From: Negativicutes bacterium
Lineage (GTDB): Bacteria > Bacillota_C > Negativicutes > Sporomusales_B > JARLHX01
DNA length: 53,874 nt
NCBI GenBank assembly: GCA_031292035.1
Contig: JARLHX010000036.1
Span: forward strand, 1-53,874
Reading direction: 5' to 3'
How positions within the stretch are numbered: position 1 is the first letter of the stretch; every line of letters starts with the position of its first letter. Below, in pieces: positions 25,791-32,679 of this stretch. Below the pieces are notes generated by a model, which was not told where the DNA came from, searched no databases, and saw only the letters and a list, made by a program, of their open reading frames with translations. Both the position numbers and the translations under genes were made by a program.

Positions 25791-25843
25791 GGAATATTCC
25801 GGCTTTATGCCCTCCGCCAGAAGCGTTACCACCAGCAGCTACA

Positions 25844-26269
25844 TTACCGAGGACTGCCGCAGTTGATCAGATTGTCCCGGATCATAGGCAGGATGTTGAA
25901 AGCCGCCCTTTTCTCCTCTTCCGGAATACCTTCCAGCACCTTTTGTTCCAGATTGTCGATAAGTTTGCGGCAAGCCTGGTAAATTCTCTCGCCCGACTCT
26001 GTCAGAACGATTATTTTTTCCCGCCGGTCGGTGCCGGGGATCTGCCGCACGATGCCTCTTTCTTCCAGGCTCTGGACGGTGCGCGTAATGATCGGTTTTT
26101 TTACGCTGGCGTAGTTCGCGATATCCACAAGGGTAGAATGCCCCTGGTCTTTCACGTAATAAATAACCGTCCATTGGGGGTAGGTAAGACCATGCGCCGC
26201 CAAGGCCTCATTCAGTTTGGTGATAAGCGTTCTATTCAGCAGCAGGCAACGACGAAAAAAACCCTGCAC
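25844..26269 (-). CDS. MarR-family transcriptional regulator
   Basis: A 141-residue winged-helix regulator. LTYPQWTVIYYVKDQGHSTLVDIANYASVKKPIITRTVQSLEERGIVRQ followed by GTDRREKIIVLTESGERIY covers the recognition helix and the DR-rich wing of MarR proteins. The start is GTG at 26269 with GGAGG 7 bases upstream. A 9-bp inverted repeat just upstream is probably its own operator. The regulated function is not obvious; it may also act on neighbours such as the efflux genes. Confidence 0.9.
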   Translation of the reverse strand: MQGFFRRCLLLNRTLITKLNEALAAHGLTYPQWTVIYYVKDQGHSTLVDIANYASVKKPIITRTVQSLEERGIVRQIPGTDRREKIIVLTESGERIYQACRKLIDNLEQKVLEGIPEEEKRAAFNILPMIRDNLINCGSPR

Positions 26270-26285
26270 GAAAATCCCTCCTGGC

Positions 26286-26310
26286 AAATAGTTACTTTTG
26301 ATAACTATTT
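26286..26310. promoter_or_regulatory. MarR operator (inverted repeat)
   Basis: AAATAGTTA and TAACTATTT form perfect 9-bp arms around a 7-base spacer, 17 bases before the marR-type gene. MarR proteins commonly bind such AT-rich palindromes in their own promoters. Confidence 0.7.
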
Positions 26311-26432
26311 TAACTCTAACTCCTGCAGAAAAAAATGTCAAGAGATAGCCCCTCAGCGGCAGAGCTATTTCCCGTACTGCCCCTCCGCGTGGTACCTCTC
26401 CGAGCGAAATAAACGAAAAAATATTTCATCAT

Positions 26433-26476
26433 TGATAATAATTATCATTTACAAATAATTATCAATGATGTATAAT
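26433..26476 (+). promoter_or_regulatory. Fur-controlled sigma-A promoter
   Basis: TTTACA (26448-26453), 17 bases, TATAAT (26471-26476) form a strong promoter. TGATAATAATTATCA (26433-26447) is an exact match to the 7-1-7 Fur consensus, abutting the -35 box. A second half-matching site ending in ATTATCA covers 26450-26464 in the spacer. Confidence 0.85.
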
Positions 26477-26516
26477 GAAATCAAACAAGAGAATCCCTGG
26501 AAGGAAGGCGAACCTC

Positions 26517-26702
26517 ATGGCAAGATCAGTAGCTTGTTACGACAGCTTCTGTGTAGAAGATAATTATGACGACGGCAATAGAGTAGGAACTTTCATCGCT
26601 CTGGGAGTTGCATTGGTAGTACTCCTCGGCGTGGCCCTCTACAGTAACGCAACCGTCATTGGAACCGAACTGCTGGCCAATCCTTACTTCACAGTATTGT
26701 AA
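26517..26702 (+). CDS. Small membrane protein under Fur-type control
   Basis: A 61-residue protein I do not recognise. A soluble N-terminus with two cysteines and an acidic stretch (CVEDNYDDGN) is followed by one membrane helix (TFIALGVALVVLLGVALYS) and a short C-terminal tail. An in-frame ATG at 26475 overlaps the -10 box and cannot be used, so the ATG at 26517 with AAGGAAGG upstream is the start. The promoter carries a consensus Fur box and a terminator follows. The gene is thus a single-gene unit expected to be switched on by iron shortage. A role in iron handling is inferred from regulation only. Confidence 0.65.
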   Translation: MARSVACYDSFCVEDNYDDGNRVGTFIALGVALVVLLGVALYSNATVIGTELLANPYFTVL

Positions 26703-26722
26703 ATGAAAACCGCCGTGGTGCA

Positions 26723-26750
26723 ATAGGCCCGCAAGGGCCTATTTTGCGTT
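26723..26750 (+). terminator. Terminator of the Fur-controlled gene
   Basis: AATAGGCCC-GCAA-GGGCCTATT, a 9-bp stem with a GNRA-type loop, is followed by TTGCGTTTG. It lies 20 bases after the stop codon. Confidence 0.85.
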
Positions 26751-26809
26751 TGTAACGCCTTTTCCAACCCAGGCCGTGTCACTGAAAACCATATTACCCA
26801 TCAAAGCCG

Positions 26810-27040
26810 TCACTTTTCCACAAACCATTTCCCTTCATCACAGAACAAGTAGACCTCTTTCCCGCGAATCCTGCAGGTGTACCGCATCCCCAGGCCGCCG
26901 CCTTTGAGCGATGGCGCCTGCCGTACGTCCAGCACCTTGTCGATGGTGTAATTCCGGCCGTCGGTCCAGGTTAAAAGGAGCGGCCTCGTCTGGCCGCTCT
27001 CGTTATGTTCGGCTGTCACTCGCACAAATGTTTTCCCCAT
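26810..27040 (-). CDS. Conserved small protein encoded after DNA polymerase IV
   Basis: A 76-residue protein that I cannot assign to a characterised family. It reads as a small beta-rich domain (TRPLLLTWTDGRNYTIDKVLD, then GMRYTCRIRGKEVYLFCDEGKWFVEK). Such small proteins next to dinB are familiar from Firmicute genomes, though I know of no function. The ATG at 27040 has AGGTGG 5 bases upstream, and the gene begins 9 bases after the dinB stop, so it belongs to the same LexA-controlled transcript. Confidence 0.7.
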   Translation of the reverse strand: MGKTFVRVTAEHNESGQTRPLLLTWTDGRNYTIDKVLDVRQAPSLKGGGLGMRYTCRIRGKEVYLFCDEGKWFVEK

Positions 27041-27049
27041 ATTCTCCAC

Positions 27050-28288
27050 CTATCGAAAAAATGATACTGGATGAATCACATGATCGTCCTTCGGATTGAA
27101 TCCGGTCAGTCTCCGATCCTGCAGCAGGGCGCAGCGCTGCAGGCTATAGGGACCGAAACGCCGCCGGATGCCGTCAACGGCCTTCTCCAGCGCCTCCGCG
27201 TCGCCGCTGTCCCTGTCGAACAGATCCAGCTGCACATGGCCGCCGGCTGTCACCAGGTCGGCGCCGCGGACGCCGATGCTTCGGATCGGTTTATCCCAGC
27301 GATAATGCTGCCGGAACAGTTCCATTGCTTTGCCGGCAATATCACCTGACACAAAAGACGGCACCGCGAGCTTCCCCTGCCGCTCAAAAGTGAACAACTC
27401 CGTATTCCTTACGTGGATGGCCACGGTCCTGCACTTCAGCCCATGTCGGCGGAGCCTGGCCGCCACGCTTTCCGCCAGGACGAAGATAATCAGCTTCACA
27501 TCCTCTTCATTCACCAAGTCCCGGACCGTCGTGGTGCTGTTACCTACCGATTTAACAAAACTCTCATCACCCACCCGGGTAACCGGAGCTTCGTCCAGGC
27601 CATTGGCGAAATGGGACAGGGTTTCTCCCCATATGCCAAGCAGCAGGCGCAGGGCATGAACATCGCGTGTTGCCAAGTCTCCAATTGTGAATATAGCCCG
27701 ATTTTCCAGTTTCTTTCGGGTGGACCGGCCGACATACAGTAATTCACCAACAGGCAGCGGCCATACTGCTTCCCGATAATTCTCCTTCGTGATGACGGTT
27801 GTGGCGTCAGGCTTTTTTATATCTGAGCCGAGCTTCGCGAAAATTTTATTCCAGGATACGCCTGCAGAAGCGGTAATCCCTAACTCTTCCCGCATCCTGG
27901 CCCGGATCGTGTCCGCAATCATCGCCCCGGAGCCGAAAAGAGAGACAGAGCCGGTTACATCAAGCCAACATTCATCAATACCAAAAGACTCAATCTGATC
28001 GGTATAATCTTCATAGATTGCCCTGGCCAGCCGGGAGAACCGCAGATACTTGCGGTAATCGGCGCTCACGCAGACAAGTCCCGGGCATTTCTGGCGGGCC
28101 TGCCAAAGGACTTCGCCGGTCTTGATCCCGAAGCCCTTGGCCATGTTGTTTTTGGCCAATATGATCCCATGCCGGGCCTCGGCATCGCCGGTTACCGCAA
28201 CAGGGAATTCTTGCAATTCCGGATGATACAGGCATTCTACCGAAGCATAAAAGCTATTGAGATCCACATGCAGGATCGTGCGCGCCAT
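27050..28288 (-). CDS. dinB: DNA polymerase IV (Y-family, error-prone)
   Basis: A 412-residue translesion polymerase. Catalytic motifs are intact: HVDLNSFYASVE at the N-terminus (first metal-binding Asp), YRKYLRFS, and SFGIDECWLDV (Asp-Glu pair). Helix-hairpin-helix and little-finger domains follow (TIGDLATRDVHALRLLLG onward). The ATG at 28288 has GGGAGG 5 bases upstream. A consensus SOS box lies in the promoter, so expression should rise after DNA damage. The small gene 9 bases downstream is co-transcribed. Confidence 0.95.
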   Translation of the reverse strand: MARTILHVDLNSFYASVECLYHPELQEFPVAVTGDAEARHGIILAKNNMAKGFGIKTGEVLWQARQKCPGLVCVSADYRKYLRFSRLARAIYEDYTDQIESFGIDECWLDVTGSVSLFGSGAMIADTIRARMREELGITASAGVSWNKIFAKLGSDIKKPDATTVITKENYREAVWPLPVGELLYVGRSTRKKLENRAIFTIGDLATRDVHALRLLLGIWGETLSHFANGLDEAPVTRVGDESFVKSVGNSTTTVRDLVNEEDVKLIIFVLAESVAARLRRHGLKCRTVAIHVRNTELFTFERQGKLAVPSFVSGDIAGKAMELFRQHYRWDKPIRSIGVRGADLVTAGGHVQLDLFDRDSGDAEALEKAVDGIRRRFGPYSLQRCALLQDRRLTGFNPKDDHVIHPVSFFR

Positions 28289-28307
28289 CGTGACCTCCCA
28301 GAAAAAC

Positions 28308-28354
28308 GAACATACGTTCGACATAATTATACATATTGCGGCAGGAAAAATCAA
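28308..28354 (-). promoter_or_regulatory. dinB promoter with LexA (SOS) box
   Basis: On the minus strand TTGATT (28354-28349), a 17-base spacer and TATAAT (28331-28326) form the promoter. GAACATACGTTC (28308-28319) matches the Gram-positive SOS box GAAC-N4-GTTC and covers the predicted start of transcription. Confidence 0.9.
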
Positions 28355-28538
28355 GCGCGCAGGAACGATAATTATTAATAGGCGATGAGCGAGGGAGAGC
28401 GGATGAGCAATTCCAAGCGGGCAAAGCGTCGGCCCGGCGCCCAATAAGAAGCAGTTATAATTGTTGTCGAATTTTTGGTAGGAATTAGTAAATTATTGTC
28501 GAAGCAATGTCTAAAAGATGTTTTAGGAGATGTTTTAG

Positions 28539-29612
28539 ATGACGAAGTTGAATACCACAGATTTTTCTGCTGAATCCGGCAAAAGCAGTTCCGAACATGA
28601 GTTAAAGAACCTGAAGTTGTCTGCCATTATGGATATCAATGTCCTGCAGGAATTTCAGGATGACTTTGCAAACGGTTTCGGCTTAGCAAGCGTGACAGTT
28701 GATCTCGACGGCAACCCGGTCACAAAACCGAGCCAGTATACAAGATTTTGCAAGGCCTATACTCATAGTACTGAACGTGGCGATAAACGTTGCGCGGAAT
28801 CCCATCGCAAAGGCGGAGAAGAAGCTGCTCGCACTGGTAAACCGGTAATATACAAATGTCATGCCGGGCTTATTGATTTCGCGGCGCCAATTATAATAGA
28901 GGGGCACCAAGTTGGGACAATACTAGGGGGGCAGGTTTTAACCGCTGTTCCGGAAGAAGCGGCTTATCGGAGAATTGCTAAAGAAATTGGTGTTGACGAA
29001 GATGAATATGTTGCGGCCTTAAAAGAAGTTCCTCAACTGCCTAGAAAGATTATAGAAATTGCGGCAAAGTTTCTTTCTGTTATTGTTACTCATATGGTTA
29101 AGGCTGCTTATCAGCAACGAAAACTAAAAACACTTATCCATAAACTGAATGGAGATTTACAGCAGATATCCGCATCCATGGAGGAACTGGCAGCATCAGC
29201 TTCTAACGTAATTAATAATCAGACTGACTTGAATGGTGAAATTAAGAACGTTGATAGGATGACTGGCGAAATTAACGAGGTTATGGATTTTATTAAAACA
29301 ATCTCTGACCAGACCCAAATGTTGGGATTGAATGCTGCTATTGAGGCGGCTCGCGCAGGTACGGCCGGAGCGGGGTTTGGTGTTGTTGCGGAAGAGATCA
29401 GAAAGTTATCGGCTAGTTCGAAGCAAACAGTGGGTAAAATCAAGGAATTTACGAATCTCATAAAAGCTTCCGTCAATAAGACAGTAACCATGGGGAAAGA
29501 AACAACGGCCACCATAGAACAACAAGCTGCCGCAATAGAGGGAGTAACTGCTAGTGTGCAGGAAATCTCAACTTTTACTGAACAGTTGGATGATCTCGCC
29601 AATAAAATGTAG
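28539..29612 (+). CDS. Soluble chemoreceptor with PocR sensory domain
   Basis: A 357-residue cytoplasmic methyl-accepting protein with no membrane segment. Residues ~30-190 form a PocR-type ligand-binding domain with its cysteine-rich region (RFCKAYTHSTERGDKRCAES, then KCHAGLIDFAAPI). The C-terminal ~150 residues are the chemotaxis signalling coiled coil, with the conserved tip NAAIEAARAGTAGAGFGVVAEEIRKL. PocR domains sense small metabolites such as propanediol-type compounds, sometimes via a metal. It should relay an intracellular signal to CheA. The ATG at 28539 follows AGGAG by 9 bases. Two copies of TTGTCGAA (28464-28471 and 28496-28503) lie upstream and may be regulatory. Confidence 0.92.
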   Translation: MTKLNTTDFSAESGKSSSEHELKNLKLSAIMDINVLQEFQDDFANGFGLASVTVDLDGNPVTKPSQYTRFCKAYTHSTERGDKRCAESHRKGGEEAARTGKPVIYKCHAGLIDFAAPIIIEGHQVGTILGGQVLTAVPEEAAYRRIAKEIGVDEDEYVAALKEVPQLPRKIIEIAAKFLSVIVTHMVKAAYQQRKLKTLIHKLNGDLQQISASMEELAASASNVINNQTDLNGEIKNVDRMTGEINEVMDFIKTISDQTQMLGLNAAIEAARAGTAGAGFGVVAEEIRKLSASSKQTVGKIKEFTNLIKASVNKTVTMGKETTATIEQQAAAIEGVTASVQEISTFTEQLDDLANKM

Positions 29613-30019
29613 TCCATTAGATATTGGGCAATGGCATAATTGGCAAGGTCTGTCCGAAACTAAAAGGATACATAGCATTCCAATAAAAGAGAGAACCGAC
29701 ATCCCTGAAACATAAGGGTTATCGGTCTTTTTTGTCTGCGTCTATAGTGAGTGTAAAAAATAAAAGTATCTAAAACCCTCTAACACGCCCTCTGATATAT
29801 GTATATATCCGGAACATATGTTCTTGTTATTACATAAGACAATGGGACGGTTCTCCTGTCTTATTTTAAAACAAGAAAAAAACCTGGGTTTTGTGTCCAG
29901 GTATCATGAACAATCTCCAAGCGCCCCGGTGCTGCCGGCGTAAGATAGCGTCCTAAATCCTATCCCCATATTTACACAGCAAAAAGACTTCGCGTTGCCG
30001 CGAAGCCTTGTTTTTTTTG
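29613..30019. other. Gene-free stretch before the tRNA fragment, with terminators
   Basis: No coding frame is convincing here. A plus-strand hairpin at 29695-29735 ends the chemoreceptor gene (ACCGA..TCGGT, then TTTTTT). A minus-strand terminator lies at 29875-29902 (ACCTGG / CCAGGT, then seven T). An AAGACA/TGTCTT fold-back at 29836-29862 looks like a degenerate repeat. The tRNA terminator is at 29988-30005. Confidence 0.6.
29988..30005 (-). terminator. Terminator downstream of the tRNA-Lys 3' end
   Basis: CTTCGCG-TTGC-CGCGAAG is a perfect 7-bp stem with T-runs on both sides. It lies 15 bases from the encoded CCA end of the tRNA fragment, where the original tRNA gene would have ended transcription. 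Confidence 0.75.
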
Positions 30020-30066
30020 TGGTGACCCGCATAGGAATCGAACCTATAACCTACTGATTAAGAGTC
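30020..30066 (-). pseudogene. 3' part of a tRNA-Lys(CTT) gene: probable attachment site of an integrative element
   Basis: Read on the minus strand, the 47 bases run from the anticodon loop (ACTCTTAATCAG, anticodon CTT) through the TpsiC arm (GGTTCGATTCC) to GGGTCACCA with encoded CCA. The 5' half (acceptor 5' strand, D arm, 5' side of the anticodon stem) is absent; pairing breaks just upstream of the anticodon loop. This is how the displaced tRNA end looks at one border of an element that integrated into a tRNA gene. The element should lie to the right; the rebuilt full tRNA would be at its far end, outside the window. Confidence 0.85.
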
Positions 30067-30452
30067 TGAAAAATGCCGTTTGCTAACAATTATGTTAATT
30101 GGCAAACCCTTGTATTTACTAGCTTCATGCCTATTTATATTGGTGTCACCTTGCAAAAATTGATGACACTTTTTAGGCTGCTGTCATCAATAATGTCATC
30201 AGTTTACATGCCGTTATGACGCATAGAATCAGGCTTCTTCGGCAGGCTCCACCGCAAGGATGCTAGATTTTCTCAACAATGGCCATAAAATATAGACAAA
30301 AGCGTAGAAGCCGTTAAAAGGCTTTCCTCACTGTAGTGAATCCCAATCCCCTATCCCCAAGCATAAAGTGACCATGATTCGAATTTAGAACTATAAAATG
30401 GCCATAATTATATTAGCTGCTGTCTAGGATGCAAGATTTCCGATTAATTCAC
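30067..30452. other. Left end of the integrative element: repeats, no gene
   Basis: The stretch next to the attachment site has an inverted repeat GTTTGC (30079-30084) and GCAAAC. Three copies of an 8-mer occur: TGATGACA at 30161-30168 and TGTCATCA at 30182-30189 and 30194-30201. GGTGTCACC is at 30142-30150. Such clustered short repeats beside an att core resemble arm sites of tyrosine recombinases. IS21-like end repeats occur at 30361-30408. No protein gene is convincing. Confidence 0.5.
30361..30408. repeat. IS21-like terminal repeats (left copy)
   Basis: GCATAAAGTGACCAT (30361-30375) and CTATAAAATGGCCATAAT (30391-30408) are degenerate copies of the repeats at 31918-31986 and sit in the same direction as the first two there. 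They border the nuclease-like gene on its left. Confidence 0.5.
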
Positions 30453-31760
30453 CTATTTACTCTGCTTTTCAAGAGTATTCATTGTTTGACTCGGAATAAA
30501 TAGTCTTTTAGGTGTTTTTTCGAAAAACTCAATACGAAATGCTGATGCTATATTGGGCCGTATTCTTACCCATGGGTCCTTAAGCTCATCCTCTGAAAAT
30601 ACTACCGGGAAGTTAGGATGACATTCTGACTCATCAATTTTGAACTCAGAATTATTTATCTCCTGAAGTTTATAACCATTTGAATAAAGATGTATTGCCT
30701 TGATCTTTTCGGCTAAAGATTTGTTGACAATCGGTAAAAACATTGCTTCATCGAAGTCTCTCAGCGTTAAACAAGGGAAAAATCTTATAAAACCTCCCAC
30801 CCGATATGAAATAGATATAAACTCTATTTCATCGTATCCAATTGATGAGGAGCTTCCCGCTTGCGTATATTCAAATTTATTATCAATTTGTTCCAGATCT
30901 ATTTTGCTTTGATCAAAATATTGTTCCCATTGTCCTCCACTTATTCCGTATTTTATGCCCGATAATTGCTCTGTAAAATCTCCCTTAGCATCGTTTCTCA
31001 TTCTATTTGATTTATCAGAAGATCCAAATAGTATCTTTAAAATCTTTTGCTTCGGCTCTTTGAGATACAAAGAGCAAAATAATCTAAAATGACCAATCTT
31101 TTCTGCTGCATATTTGGTTTTCAACTCGAAACTTAGCGTTAGGTAATTTAACGCATCGTGGTACTCTTGCAAAAACATTATTCTATTTAAGGTATTTTCT
31201 ATGCGATTAAATCCGGTGGAAATAACAGCTTGAATGTCATCCCCCCAGCGAGCAAAAAAACTTGCCTGCTCCGGTGCAGATAGTGGAATATTTAAGTATT
31301 GAAATCTAATTGCGAAACCATCGGGACTATCCAAACTAATTCTCAAGCGCTCTCTGTCGAGAATTTCACAATATAATATACCTTTTTTTTGGCTTTTTTT
31401 TATGAGCGATTCCTTTTCTCCGATTGTAAAATTTATATTGGTAAAGAATACAAAAACACTTGGGGGTTTTTCTGCATTGAGCGCACTTTTTAAATCGTTA
31501 GTAAATTTCGCTCTTATCGCCTTTTTTTGTTCAGCAGAATCATTTGCTTGATTTATAAAGCCGACAGCTCCGTATGCTATCAGATCCTCTTTAAAAATGG
31601 CTTCAATATCTCTACCGCCGTCAGGACCACCATGCGGATGCCTTGGTCTTACATCAATGAATCTTTTATCTGTAGCAAGAAGTGCCCTGCACATTTGCTC
31701 TCTTAGTAATTGATTTGTGTCCAGATAGCTCTTTAATCTCTCATCCGTTTCATAAGGCAT
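30453..31760 (-). CDS. Unknown protein with a probable PD-(D/E)XK-type nuclease N-terminal domain
   Basis: A 435-residue protein I cannot place in a named family. The N-terminal ~150 residues contain DVRPRHPHGGPDGGRDIEAIF followed about 20 residues later by GFINQANDSAEQKKAIRAKF. The G-x-D-x-G-R-D-x-E pattern plus a later Q-rich strand resembles Mrr-like restriction endonucleases, though the second catalytic Lys reads as Asn (INQAN), so activity is uncertain. The remaining ~280 residues are mixed alpha/beta with no motif that I recognise. Base composition is much richer in AT than the chromosome to the left. The ATG at 31760 follows GGGGAGG by 7 bases. Position between element repeats and lack of neighbours suggest a single-gene defence or mobile function; this is inference. 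Confidence 0.7.
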   Translation of the reverse strand: MPYETDERLKSYLDTNQLLREQMCRALLATDKRFIDVRPRHPHGGPDGGRDIEAIFKEDLIAYGAVGFINQANDSAEQKKAIRAKFTNDLKSALNAEKPPSVFVFFTNINFTIGEKESLIKKSQKKGILYCEILDRERLRISLDSPDGFAIRFQYLNIPLSAPEQASFFARWGDDIQAVISTGFNRIENTLNRIMFLQEYHDALNYLTLSFELKTKYAAEKIGHFRLFCSLYLKEPKQKILKILFGSSDKSNRMRNDAKGDFTEQLSGIKYGISGGQWEQYFDQSKIDLEQIDNKFEYTQAGSSSSIGYDEIEFISISYRVGGFIRFFPCLTLRDFDEAMFLPIVNKSLAEKIKAIHLYSNGYKLQEINNSEFKIDESECHPNFPVVFSEDELKDPWVRIRPNIASAFRIEFFEKTPKRLFIPSQTMNTLEKQSK

Positions 31761-31917
31761 ACTTGTACCTCCCCACAAAACCAATAGTCCTTTTTGTGTA
31801 GATTAAGAAAAGCTAATCTTATTCATGAAGCATAAAATTATGTCTTTCTCTCAATTAGTGTACGTTTTAGCGGAAAGAAAATCAATCCAAAAAGCAAAAA
31901 TCTCTTCTTAAATATGC

Positions 31918-31986
31918 GGAAGCATAAAATGGCCAAACAAGAATGGAAGCATAACGTGGCCAATTGGCCATTTTATGCTTCCATTC
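31918..31986. repeat. IS21-like end repeats forming a near-perfect palindrome
   Basis: GGAAGCATAAAATGGCCA (31918-31935) is repeated as GGAAGCATAACGTGGCCA (31945-31962). An inverted copy, TGGCCATTTTATGCTTCC, starts at 31965. The 22-base arms 31941-31962 and 31965-31986 match at 20 positions with only 2 bases between. It looks like two insertion-sequence ends brought together. No transposase gene is present here. Confidence 0.6.
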
Positions 31987-32011
31987 ACAAAAAATCGGGT
32001 ATTTATGTGTT

Positions 32012-32251
32012 TTAATCAATGCGCCGGAGCTTTCCGTATTCGATATACTCCTCCTTGCTGACACTGGCATTTTCTTTATCCGCCAACCATGCTAGATAAG
32101 TTGACCAGCGGTAAAAAATCCTACAATTTATTTTGATATAAGGAAGCTTGCCATTTATCCGAAAATTGCGGATTTGCCAACCGGAATTGAATCCGGCCTT
32201 GATGCCCAATTCTTTTTCGGTCAAAAGCTTATCGTCGTCGAACTTAGTCAC
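32012..32251 (-). CDS. Small helix-turn-helix (excisionase/AlpA-like) protein
   Basis: A 79-residue protein with a MerR/excisionase-type segment: LLTEKELGIKAGFNSGWQIRNFRINGKLPYIKINCRIFYRWSTYLAWL. In such proteins the first helices bind DNA and the 'wing' follows the Gly-x-Leu-Pro turn. I favour the GTG start at 32251, with GGAGG 7 bases upstream, over an ATG at 32311 whose ribosome site is too close. As the gene nearest to the att end, it could be the element's excision factor or a regulator. No integrase gene is beside it. Confidence 0.6.
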   Translation of the reverse strand: MTKFDDDKLLTEKELGIKAGFNSGWQIRNFRINGKLPYIKINCRIFYRWSTYLAWLADKENASVSKEEYIEYGKLRRID

Positions 32252-32406
32252 CTGACTACCTCCTCTTTTTGGCGCAAGATATTTGATGGCTTTATATATT
32301 TTGGATTTCATACCTCACCATAGATTTGCTTTATGAATCGGCCTAAATCCTGCGCCAACCGTCTTTTTTCGTTGTCTCTCACACAAAGAATACCTCATTT
32401 CGATGT

Positions 32407-32643
32407 TTACTCATGTTTCATCGTCCCTCCGGCAAGTATTCCCGCATAATAGGCGCACTTCATCAAAAACACTGTATGATTCATGTGCTGATGATTGAAT
32501 GCTCCCATCATGGGATCAAAATTTTCAATGCCGTATTCTTTCTTCAGGGCCTCTTCCGCTTCCGACAACCGCTGCAAAATCCTGCGGTATTTGCCCTTGT
32601 TACTCGACAGCATCGGTTTTACTTTCTCCATGATTCCCTGCAT
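32407..32643 (-). CDS. Small hypothetical protein at the end of the conjugation operon
   Basis: A 78-residue protein of unknown function. It is helical and charged at the start (VKPMLSSNKGKYRRILQRLSEAEEALKKEYGI) and carries a Met/His-rich middle (FNHQHMNHTVFLMK). No signal peptide is seen. The ATG at 32643 follows GGGGGA by 6 bases. It lies 37 bases after the TrbJ-like gene, in the same direction, so it is probably the last gene of the trb operon. Confidence 0.6.
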   Translation of the reverse strand: MQGIMEKVKPMLSSNKGKYRRILQRLSEAEEALKKEYGIENFDPMMGAFNHQHMNHTVFLMKCAYYAGILAGGTMKHE

Positions 32644-32679
32644 ATCCACTCCCCCATTTTTGCAAATTTGCCGTCCGGC

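Noticed and set aside
30020..30066. A complete tRNA-Lys gene
   Set aside because: The D arm and 5' acceptor strand are missing to the right of the anticodon loop, so only a fragment is present.
30161..30201. CRISPR-like repeats
   Set aside because: The 8-mers are too short, too few and irregularly spaced, and no cas gene is nearby.
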